Positions 1 through 5,101 of a stretch of DNA of 5,101 bases are shown piece by piece. Every line of letters starts with the position of its first letter. Positions within the stretch are counted from its first letter, which is position 1. The translations under genes and the position numbers were made by a program. The notes beneath the pieces were generated by a model. It saw nothing but the letters and a program-made list of their open reading frames with translations, was not told where the DNA came from and ran no database searches. The stretch is from CAYPXN01 sp964414715 (GTDB lineage: Bacteria > UBA10199 > JADFYH01): assembly GCA_964414715.1 (NCBI GenBank), contig CAYPXN010000095.1, positions 1 through 5,101 of the forward strand, written 5' to 3'.

Positions 1-1
1 A

Positions 2-397
2 AAAGTGAAAGAAAAATTGGAGTTGGTGGGTCTTCGAAATATAAATCACAAAATGCCTTCGGAGCTTTCCGGGGGGATGCGTAAAAGAGTGGGGCTCGCC
101 CGCGCAATTGCCTTGGAACCAAAAATTCTCCTCTATGACGAACCCACGACGGGTCTGGATCCGCTCATGACGGATTCGGTGAATCAATTAATCCTTGAAA
201 CCCAGAGAAATTTGCATGTAACTAGCGTCGTGATTAGCCACGATATCGAGTCGACTTTTTCTTTGGCCGATAAAGTGGCAATGCTTCACGAGGGAAAAAT
301 CATCGAACAGGGAAATCCCCAACAGTTTCGAAAAAGTGAAAATCCCTTTGTAAAACAATTTTTGACAGGTCGTTCAGAAGGCCGGGTGTTAAATTAA
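2..397 (+). CDS. mlaF: MlaF-like ABC transporter ATP-binding subunit, 3' part only
   Basis: The window opens inside this gene. The frame is open from base 2 and gives 131 residues, about half of a typical MlaF (E. coli about 269). Fragment residues 22-26 are the ABC signature LSGGM. Residues 42-48 (ILLYDEP) are Walker B with the catalytic Glu, 51-54 (GLDP) the D-loop, and His80 the switch histidine in VVISHD. Walker A and the Q-loop would lie upstream. The run MPSELSGGM followed by LARAIALEP closely matches what I remember of E. coli MlaF, and the MCE gene directly downstream supports the family call. MlaF hydrolyses ATP on the cytoplasmic face of an MlaE permease dimer to drive glycerophospholipid movement between the membranes. 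The protein ends soon after FLTG and seems to lack the C-terminal extension that contacts the partner MlaF and MlaB in E. coli. The GTG at base 5 is probably an internal Val, not a start. A general ABC ATPase of another MCE system is the main alternative. Confidence 0.9.
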   Translation, partial: KVKEKLELVGLRNINHKMPSELSGGMRKRVGLARAIALEPKILLYDEPTTGLDPLMTDSVNQLILETQRNLHVTSVVISHDIESTFSLADKVAMLHEGKIIEQGNPQQFRKSENPFVKQFLTGRSEGRVLN

Positions 398-1746
398 TGG
401 CGAACACGAAAATATCCTCATTACGGGTGGGAATTTTTGCGATCGTTGCAATTGCAATGATGGTTTATCTTACCTTGCGCGTGAGTGACTTCAAATTTTC
501 TCCTGCAGGGACTTACAATATCTATGTCGAAATGAAGTCGGCCGAAGGAATTGATCATAAAACTCCCGTGCAGGTGGCGGGAATTCAGGTGGGGATTGTG
601 GATGAGATTTCTCTAACCCATGACAATATGGCTCGTCTGAAGTTGAAAATTCGCAAAGGTGTTACCTTGCCGGCAGATGTAAGGGCTGAGGTGAGAGTGA
701 AAGGTGTTTTGGGAGATGCTTATCTGGAGCTTGTTCCCGGGCAAGGTGGAGGAAGTTTGGCCGCAGGTGATACCATTCGCAAAGTGGGCAGCGCTTCCGA
801 TTTTAATGAACTCACTCATAACTTGAATGATGTGGCTCTGAATCTTAAAGACATTTCTTCTTCCATCAAGGGATATGTGAGTACGGATAATTCGGTGATG
901 AGTCGTATTCTTACCAACATGGACAAGCTCACCTCAAATCTTGCGACCTTTGCCGGAAATAATCGTGATAATATGAATTCGATTGTGGTGAACCTGAAAG
1001 AACTCACCCAGGGACTGAAGGGAATGGTTCGCGAAAATTCTGCTGAAATCAATGACACCTTGGCCAAACTGGATAGCATTACGACAAAAATTGATCAGGG
1101 AAAAGGAAGTTTGGGTAAGTTGGTTAATGATTCCTCTACCGTTGATAAATTGAATGAGGGACTGGATAACATTAACCAGACCATCGGTGGAGTGAATCGC
1201 CTACGAATGGAGTTTGGTTATCATATCGAATATTTGGGGGGTACCAACGATTATAAAAACTATGCCCATTTGAATATGTGGCCTCGCCCTGACAAAGGTT
1301 TTTTGTTTGAATTTATCAGTGATCCCAATCCGCCTCCTGTGAGAAGTACGACGACTTCTACTGTTACGACCGGTGGTATTAGCAATACGGTGGTGACGGA
1401 AACGGATCAGGTCCAGAGAAACAAATTCCGAATTTCGGCGGAATTTGCGAAAAAGTTTTATGACTTCACGATTCGTGGCGGGATTATCGAATCGACAGGT
1501 GGGGTGGGGCTTGATTATAACAAGGGACCTTTTGGAGTGCAGTTTGAAGCCTTTGATTTTGCCGATCAGCAACGTCCTCACCTGAAAGCGATGGGAACCG
1601 TTAATCTGACAAAATCGATTTATTTGTTGGGCGGTGCGGATGACTTTATTGCGAAAGATCAACCCACCGATTGGTTTGTGGGAGCGGGTTTAAGGTTCGT
1701 AGAAGATGATATTAAGACTTTGTTTGGTGCATTATCATTTAGATAA
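397..1746 (+). CDS. mlaD: MlaD-like MCE-domain lipid transport protein, long form with C-terminal beta-rich domain
   Basis: This is a periplasmic MCE protein anchored in the inner membrane, the lipid-conducting partner of MlaF and MlaE. Residues about 9-28 form one hydrophobic helix (VGIFAIVAIAMMVYLTL) after a short cytoplasmic N-terminus. Residues about 37-115 are a single MCE domain, with VQVAGIQVGIV and the conserved GVLGDAYLEL. Residues about 138-268 look helical or coiled-coil with many Asn, Leu, Lys and Ser, and contain the family motif GKGSLGKLVND at 235-245. Residues about 270-449 hold roughly 11-12 short alternating amphipathic strands, broken by a Ser/Thr/Val linker at about 316-337, and end in LFGALSFR. 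This resembles an outer-membrane barrel. E. coli MlaD is about 183 residues, so this one is more than twice as long. The ATG shares its A with the mlaF stop (TAATG), so translation is probably coupled, and only a weak GGG lies 10-12 bases upstream. The MCE call is firm; the barrel call is inference from strand pattern and from similar long MlaD proteins. Confidence 0.92.
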   Translation: MANTKISSLRVGIFAIVAIAMMVYLTLRVSDFKFSPAGTYNIYVEMKSAEGIDHKTPVQVAGIQVGIVDEISLTHDNMARLKLKIRKGVTLPADVRAEVRVKGVLGDAYLELVPGQGGGSLAAGDTIRKVGSASDFNELTHNLNDVALNLKDISSSIKGYVSTDNSVMSRILTNMDKLTSNLATFAGNNRDNMNSIVVNLKELTQGLKGMVRENSAEINDTLAKLDSITTKIDQGKGSLGKLVNDSSTVDKLNEGLDNINQTIGGVNRLRMEFGYHIEYLGGTNDYKNYAHLNMWPRPDKGFLFEFISDPNPPPVRSTTTSTVTTGGISNTVVTETDQVQRNKFRISAEFAKKFYDFTIRGGIIESTGGVGLDYNKGPFGVQFEAFDFADQQRPHLKAMGTVNLTKSIYLLGGADDFIAKDQPTDWFVGAGLRFVEDDIKTLFGALSFR

Positions 1747-1747
1747 G

Positions 1748-1755
1748 TAAGGAAA
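1748..1755 (+). promoter_or_regulatory. Ribosome binding site of purH
   Basis: TAAGGAAA sits in the 14-bp gap between the mlaD stop and the purH ATG, with AGGA ending 7 bases before the ATG. This is a good Shine-Dalgarno match and supports the ATG at 1761 as the purH start. The gap is too short to hold a promoter as well, so purH is either co-transcribed with mlaFD or driven from a promoter inside mlaD. Confidence 0.7.
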
Positions 1756-1760
1756 TAATT

Positions 1761-3341
1761 ATGAAGGAAGTTAAAGTTAATCGAGCTCTTTTAAGTGTTT
1801 CAAAAAAAGAGGGAATTGTCGAACTTGCCAAAAGTTTGGCTTCGTTGAAAATTGAAATTCTTTCAACGGGGAATACCGCGGAAATTTTAAAGAAAGAAGG
1901 AATTCCCGTAAAAACCGTTTCGGATTTTACAGGTTTTCCGGAAATTTTGGATGGGCGAGTAAAAACTCTTCAGCCCAAAATTCACGGAGGACTCCTTGCC
2001 AAACGCGATGACAGCAAGCATCAAAAGGAAATGAAAGAAAATCAGATTGAGCCCATCGATTTGGTGGTGGTGAATCTTTATCCCTTTGAAGAAACCATTG
2101 CCAAAAAGGATTGTGTGTTGGGGAATGCGATTGAAAATATTGATATTGGTGGTCCTACCATGATTCGTTCTGCAGCGAAAAACTTTGAGTATGTGGGGGT
2201 TGTGGTCGATCCTGCGGACTACTCCGAAGTAGCAAGTCAGTTGAAAAATAGTGGCGGAAAAATTGATCGAGCTCTCCGTTTTAAATTGGCTCAAAAGGCT
2301 TTTAGTCATACCGCTGCTTACGACGGAGCGATTAGCAATTATCTCACCTCGATAGAAGTATGTGATGCCGAACAGGTCCCACAGGCAGAAAAATTTCCGG
2401 CTATTTACAATCTTCAAGCTGAACGGGTTTCAAATTTACGCTATGGGGAAAATCCCCACCAGGGAGCCGCTTTTTATACTTTGAAAAAAGTGAAGGAACC
2501 TTCCATCGGAAACTCCCTTTGCATGCATGGAAAAGAACTTTCCTTTAATAATCTTTTGGATCTCGATGCAGCATTAGAAACCGTGAAAGAATTTAAAGAC
2601 ACGGCTTGTGTCATTATCAAACACAATAATCCTTGTGGAGTGGCCACGGGTTCTTCTTTGAGAGAGGCTTTCATCAAAGCCAAGGCTTGTGATCCGGTTT
2701 CCGCTTTCGGGGGAATTACGGGTGTAAATCGCAAGGTGGATTTGGAGTTTGCAGAAGAATTTAATAAAACATTTTTCGAGGCGATTGTGGCTCCCGATTA
2801 TGATGCCGATGCTTTGGAGCTGCTCAAAAGCAAAAAAAATCTTCGCATTTTAAAAACCCCGACGGTGAGTGATTGGGCTCCTGAAAATTGGGAAATCAAA
2901 AAGATCGTTGGAGGAGTTTTGTTGCAGGATCGCGATTTGGGCCGCGTGGAAATTGCGAGCTGTAAAATTGTTTCAAAACGACAGCCTTCAGCGGATGAGT
3001 TGCTGGCCATGGATTTTGCCTGGAAAGTGGCGAAACACGTTAAATCGAATGCGATTATTTTTGCTAAACCTGGGCGCACTGTTGGAATTGGAGCTGGGCA
3101 GATGAGCCGTATCGATTCCGTGAAGATTGGTTCCCAAAAGGCTCAAGAAGATTTGAAGGGCTCAGTCCTCGCTTCTGATGCTTTTTTTCCTTTCCGGGAT
3201 GGAATTGATGAGGCTGCTAAAGTGGGTATTAGTGCCATTGTCCAACCGGGTGGTTCCGTGAGAGATGAAGAAGTGATTCAGGCGGCGAATGAACACAATC
3301 TTGCCATGATCTTTACCGGAATGCGGCATTTTAGACATTAG
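1761..3341 (+). CDS. purH: Bifunctional AICAR formyltransferase / IMP cyclohydrolase (PurH)
   Basis: PurH carries out the last two steps of de novo purine synthesis in the cytoplasm. It formylates AICAR with 10-formyl-THF to FAICAR, then closes the ring to IMP. At 526 residues it is full length for the family. The N-terminal cyclohydrolase (MGS-like) domain spans about 5-195, with LSVSKKEGIVELA, STGNTAEIL, the GRVKTLQPKIHGG segment (Lys68), NLYPFE (Tyr107) and IDIGGPTMIRSAAK (Asp128, Lys140). These match the residues known at the cyclohydrolase site of the human enzyme. The transformylase domain follows from about 200, with NLRYGENPHQ, KELSFNNLLDLDAA, the catalytic Lys287-His288 in IIKHNNPCG, DPVSAFGG, GIGAGQMSR and DAFFPFRDGI. 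It ends in the usual TGMRHFRH. A Shine-Dalgarno site supports the ATG. The gene lies 14 bp after mlaD. Its TAG stop is shared with the first 3 bases of the palindrome downstream. No key residue appears to be missing. Confidence 0.98.
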   Translation: MKEVKVNRALLSVSKKEGIVELAKSLASLKIEILSTGNTAEILKKEGIPVKTVSDFTGFPEILDGRVKTLQPKIHGGLLAKRDDSKHQKEMKENQIEPIDLVVVNLYPFEETIAKKDCVLGNAIENIDIGGPTMIRSAAKNFEYVGVVVDPADYSEVASQLKNSGGKIDRALRFKLAQKAFSHTAAYDGAISNYLTSIEVCDAEQVPQAEKFPAIYNLQAERVSNLRYGENPHQGAAFYTLKKVKEPSIGNSLCMHGKELSFNNLLDLDAALETVKEFKDTACVIIKHNNPCGVATGSSLREAFIKAKACDPVSAFGGITGVNRKVDLEFAEEFNKTFFEAIVAPDYDADALELLKSKKNLRILKTPTVSDWAPENWEIKKIVGGVLLQDRDLGRVEIASCKIVSKRQPSADELLAMDFAWKVAKHVKSNAIIFAKPGRTVGIGAGQMSRIDSVKIGSQKAQEDLKGSVLASDAFFPFRDGIDEAAKVGISAIVQPGGSVRDEEVIQAANEHNLAMIFTGMRHFRH

Positions 3342-3463
3342 GTTGCCAATAAAGCCCCATCTACTGCGTTGCCCACTGCAAGCAAGATCCACCCGTACAA
3401 ATAAGTACGGGGCCGGTCTTGCTTTTGTGGGTACCTTGTATCTGGACTTTTCTCGTCAACCTA
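3339..3463 (+). repeat. Large imperfect palindrome filling the purH-purD gap, possible dispersed (MITE/REP-like) element
   Basis: Five nested inverted pairs share one centre. They are TAGGTTG (3339-3345) with CAACCTA (3457-3463), AAAG (3351-3354) with CTTT (3447-3450), CCCAC (3372-3376) with GTGGG (3427-3431), AAGCAAGA (3380-3387) with TCTTGCTT (3417-3424), and CCCGTAC (3392-3398) with GTACGGG (3405-3411), around the loop AAATAA. The whole is about 125 bp with about 50% GC by my count. It has no coding signature on either strand. The outer repeat takes in the purH TAG stop, and the element ends 25 bp before the purD ATG. The palindrome itself is read directly from the sequence. That it is a mobile or dispersed repeat is inference: segments such as AAAGCCCCATCT and GTATCTGGACTTTT recall short palindromic repeats I remember from other proteobacterial genomes, which I cannot verify here. 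Confidence 0.75.
3380..3426 (+). terminator. Possible terminator or mRNA-stabilising hairpin after purH
   Basis: In RNA the inner part of the palindrome forms an 8-bp outer stem (AAGCAAGA with TCTTGCTT) plus G-U and C-G pairs. A small internal loop and a 7-bp inner stem (CCCGTAC with GTACGGG) follow, capped by a 6-base loop. The right arm runs into only four T residues (3423-3426), followed by GTGGG. The U tract is therefore short and termination may be weak or partial. A role in stabilising purH mRNA or setting the purH to purD ratio is equally possible. Confidence 0.3.
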
Positions 3464-3488
3464 CTCATTTGTTATTGTGAGATTATTT

Positions 3489-4769
3489 ATGAATATTCTT
3501 CTTTTAGGTTCCGGGGGGCGTGAGCATGCGCTGGCCTGGAAAATTTCTCAAAGCCCTCGTTTAACGAAACTCTTCATTGCTCCTGGAAGTGCTGCGATGT
3601 CGCAATTGGGTGAGTGTGTGAAGTTGGATCCCTGCAATGCATCCCAGCTTCTTGATTTTTCAAAATCCAATCAGATTCAACTTTTAGTTGTAGGTCCTGA
3701 AGCGCCTTTGGTGGCAGGAGTCGCCGACGTATTTTGGAAAGCGGGTATTCCGGTCTTTGGACCTACTTCAGGCGGTGCTCAAATGGAAGCTTCAAAGGCT
3801 TTTACGAAAGACCTTTGCAAGAAAAATAATATTCCTACCGCTTCGTATGAAGTATTTGAAGAAGCAAGTCTCGCAAAAGAATATTTGAAGAATCAAAAAC
3901 TTCCCATCGTAATCAAGGCGGATGGTTTAGCAGCAGGAAAAGGCGTGATTATTGCTGAAAACCTTTCACAAGCAGAAGAAGCGATCGAGGAAATTTTAGT
4001 AAAGAAAAGTTTGGGTGTTCAAAGCAAGCTTGTGATTGAAAGTTTTCTCTATGGTGAAGAAGCTTCGTTCATGGTGGTGACGGATGGAAAAACGGCTTTG
4101 TCCTTGGCGACAAGCCAAGATCACAAAAGAATTTTTGATGGCGACAAAGGCCCCAATACAGGGGGTATGGGAGCTTATTCTCCTGCACCCGTTGTGACTC
4201 CGATGGTGTTTGATCGGACGATGAAGGAAATTATCGATCCTACGCTTCGGGGTTTGCAGAAGCAGGGCATCGATTATAAAGGAGTGATGTACGCAGGTCT
4301 GATGATTGAAAATGAAACACCTTCCTTGTTAGAATATAATGTACGTTTTGGTGATCCGGAATGTGAAGTGATTTTGCCTCGCATGAAATCTGATTTGATA
4401 GAGTTGATGCTTGCGACGGTGGAAGGAAAACTTTCGGATTATAAAATTGAATGGCATGAGAAAACTTGCGTGGGGGTAGTGTTGGCCGCTGAGGGTTATC
4501 CGGGTATTCCCACAAAAGGTAACGTGATTGAAGGGATTGATGAGGCGGAAAAAATCGAACAGGTAAAGGTTTTTCATGCTGGAACAATTTTAAAAGATGG
4601 AAAATGGATCACGAATGGTGGCAGAGTCTTGGTGGTGACTGCGTTGGGGAATACTTTGCAGGAAGCGGTTGATCGAGCCTATCAGGCAGTTTCAAAGATT
4701 TCTTGGCGAGGGATGCAATATCGAAAAGATATCGCAGCGAAGGCTTTGGCGAGGAAAGAGATTCCTTAA
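3489..4769 (+). CDS. purD: Phosphoribosylamine-glycine ligase (GAR synthetase, PurD)
   Basis: PurD joins glycine to 5-phosphoribosylamine using ATP, the second committed step of de novo purine synthesis, in the cytoplasm. From the ATG at 3489 it is 426 residues, normal for the family. The N-terminal domain starts with MNILLLGSGGREHALAWKI and includes VVGPEAPLVAGVAD (67-80) and FGPTSGGAQMEASKAF (90-105). The ATP-grasp domain has PIVIKADGLAAGKGV (139-153), SQDHKRIFDGDKGPNTGGMG (209-228) and LLEYNVRFGDPECEV (280-294), which carries the metal- and ATP-binding Glu and Asn. The C-terminal domain has VGVVLAAEGYPG (328-339). An in-frame GTG at 3477 would add four residues (MRLF). The ATG is preferred because MNILLLGSGGREHA is the usual N-terminus and a weak GTGAG lies about 7 bases before it. 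No strong ribosome binding site is seen for either start. purD follows purH in the same pathway but is separated from it by the palindrome. No defect is visible. Confidence 0.97.
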   Translation: MNILLLGSGGREHALAWKISQSPRLTKLFIAPGSAAMSQLGECVKLDPCNASQLLDFSKSNQIQLLVVGPEAPLVAGVADVFWKAGIPVFGPTSGGAQMEASKAFTKDLCKKNNIPTASYEVFEEASLAKEYLKNQKLPIVIKADGLAAGKGVIIAENLSQAEEAIEEILVKKSLGVQSKLVIESFLYGEEASFMVVTDGKTALSLATSQDHKRIFDGDKGPNTGGMGAYSPAPVVTPMVFDRTMKEIIDPTLRGLQKQGIDYKGVMYAGLMIENETPSLLEYNVRFGDPECEVILPRMKSDLIELMLATVEGKLSDYKIEWHEKTCVGVVLAAEGYPGIPTKGNVIEGIDEAEKIEQVKVFHAGTILKDGKWITNGGRVLVVTALGNTLQEAVDRAYQAVSKISWRGMQYRKDIAAKALARKEIP

Positions 4770-4775
4770 ACAGTT

Positions 4776-4881
4776 GGCCCTAGAACAATTTTTCTAAATT
4801 TTAAAATCCTGCTTCTGTAATATTACGGGATTTTTAGAAACAAATTTGCGGTTTAAAATTTCTCAAAATCATTCTAGGGCC
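4776..4881 (+). repeat. AT-rich palindromic element with 30-bp inverted arms, possible MITE
   Basis: The arms 4776-4805 and 4852-4881 pair in one continuous register, with 25 of 30 positions complementary. The tip GGCCCTAGAA pairs with TTCTAGGGCC (10 of 10), then two mismatches, ATTTT with AAAAT (5 of 5), three mismatches, and AAATTTTAAA with TTTAAAATTT (10 of 10). The 46-bp centre holds a perfect palindrome GTAATATTAC (4817-4826). The element is 106 bp with 31% GC by my count, more AT-rich than the genes around it. It begins 6 bp after the purD stop and ends 9 bp before the next gene's ATG. Matching ends without coding capacity suggest a miniature inverted-repeat element. TT flanks both ends in direct orientation and could be a 2-bp target duplication, but that is weak. 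I do not recognise a parent insertion sequence. Confidence 0.7.
4803..4835 (+). terminator. Candidate factor-independent terminator after purD
   Basis: AAAATCCTG (4803-4811) pairs with CGGGATTTT (4826-4834), giving nine pairs with one G-U and a 14-base loop. The 3' arm ends in TTTTT (4831-4835). The stem is AT-rich and the loop is large, so strength is doubtful. It lies in the middle of the palindromic element, whose long arms could pair instead. It is the only terminator-like structure seen between purD and the next gene. Confidence 0.35.
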
Positions 4882-4890
4882 TTATTGAAG

Positions 4891-5101
4891 ATGAATATTC
4901 CAATAGTCAATACAGACCAGGCAATACAATTACTCCGAAAAGGTGAAGTCATCGCTTATCCTACCGAAACAGTCTATGGATTGGGAGCTGATGCGACCAA
5001 TGCCCAGGCTGTCCAAAAAATTTTCGATCTGAAAGGCCGTTCGGATCAGTCTCCGATTTCTGTTTTGGTTTCTTCTTTTGAAGTTTTGGCTAAATGTGTG
5101 A
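4891..5101 (+). CDS. Threonylcarbamoyl-AMP synthase (TsaC/Sua5/YrdC family), 5' part only
   Basis: The first 70 codons of a YrdC-domain protein run off the window end. The family makes threonylcarbamoyl-AMP from threonine, bicarbonate and ATP, the precursor of the t6A37 modification in ANN-decoding tRNAs. Residues 19-32 contain EVIAYPTETVYGLG, the family's signature strand and loop. ADATNAQAVQKIFDLKGR (33-50) carries the conserved Lys-x-Arg of the substrate pocket (Lys48, Arg50), followed by SPISVLV. Here Ser replaces the Pro often found after KGR, a tolerated variation as far as I know. Whether this is the short TsaC or the longer Sua5 with an extra C-terminal domain cannot be told. The ATG fits the usual N-terminus length. 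GAAG lies directly against the ATG, too close for a normal ribosome binding site, so a TTG at 4885 or 4846 cannot be fully excluded. The gene starts 9 bp after the palindromic element. Confidence 0.93.
   Translation, partial: MNIPIVNTDQAIQLLRKGEVIAYPTETVYGLGADATNAQAVQKIFDLKGRSDQSPISVLVSSFEVLAKCV

Noticed and set aside
5..7. GTG as a start codon for a short 130-residue ATPase.
   Set aside because: The protein would lack Walker A and the Q-loop. The frame is open to the window edge, so this is the tail of a longer gene.
613..1662. Three open frames on the minus strand opposite mlaD.
   Set aside because: They lie wholly antisense to a clear MCE protein, have no recognisable motif and show the composition expected from reverse complements of coding sequence.
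1887..3392. Minus-strand frames and one alternative plus-strand frame (2869-3105) within purH.
   Set aside because: They overlap a fully conserved purH reading frame and have no family signature or ribosome binding site, so they are shadows.
3339..3463. Integron attC recombination site.
   Set aside because: attC sites are also imperfect palindromes, but their ends carry RYYYAAC and GTTRRRY cores. The ends here (TAGGTTG and CAACCTA) do not fit in either orientation, and the neighbours are housekeeping genes, not cassettes.
3477..3488. GTG at 3477 as the purD start, adding MRLF.
   Set aside because: The family N-terminus is MNILLLGSGGREHA from the ATG at 3489, and there is no ribosome binding site ahead of the GTG.
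3342..3488. Riboswitch or PurR-type operator ahead of purD.
   Set aside because: I see no purine riboswitch core or recognisable PurR box. The structure is a simple nested palindrome.
4240..4587. Two overlapping minus-strand open frames opposite purD.
   Set aside because: They are antisense to the conserved ATP-grasp coding sequence, overlap each other and have no recognisable domain.
4830..4890. Sigma-70-type promoter for tsaC/sua5 (TAAAAT near 4854 as -10).
   Set aside because: No reasonable -35 match lies about 17 bp upstream, and the AT-rich words are explained by the inverted arms of the element.

Overview
The window carries five protein-coding genes, all on the + strand, two of them cut by the window edges. 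It looks like ordinary chromosomal DNA of a Gram-negative (diderm) bacterium. The evidence is an Mla-type lipid transporter with an MCE protein and the composition, which is moderate in GC by eye. The long MlaD architecture and the protein sequences recall lineages formerly grouped as Deltaproteobacteria, or other diderms with a minimal Mla system. That placement is inference from memory, not a search result.

Positions 1-1746: the 3' half of an MlaF-like ABC ATPase gene, then a 449-residue MlaD-like MCE protein whose start overlaps the mlaF stop by one base. Together with a permease (mlaE, expected upstream and outside the window) these would form an MlaFED-type lipid transporter. This MlaD is far longer than the roughly 180-residue E. 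coli protein. It has one N-terminal membrane helix, one MCE domain, about 130 residues of mostly helical sequence and a C-terminal region of about 180 residues rich in amphipathic beta strands. That suggests a trans-envelope bridge reaching the outer membrane. No mlaC or mlaB follows.

Positions 1761-4769: two de novo purine genes, purH (last two steps to IMP) and purD (GAR synthetase). purH starts 14 bp after mlaD behind a good ribosome binding site and may be co-transcribed with it. Between purH and purD lies an imperfect palindrome of about 125 bp whose outer repeat overlaps the purH stop codon.

Positions 4770-5101: a second, unrelated and AT-rich palindrome of 106 bp with 30-bp arms, then the first 70 codons of a TsaC/Sua5 (YrdC-family) threonylcarbamoyl-AMP synthase gene. 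The two palindromes fill consecutive intergenic gaps. They look like non-coding dispersed elements (MITE- or REP-like) that may also act as RNA hairpins or terminators. The beta-barrel-like MlaD and the two palindromes are the points most worth a second look.
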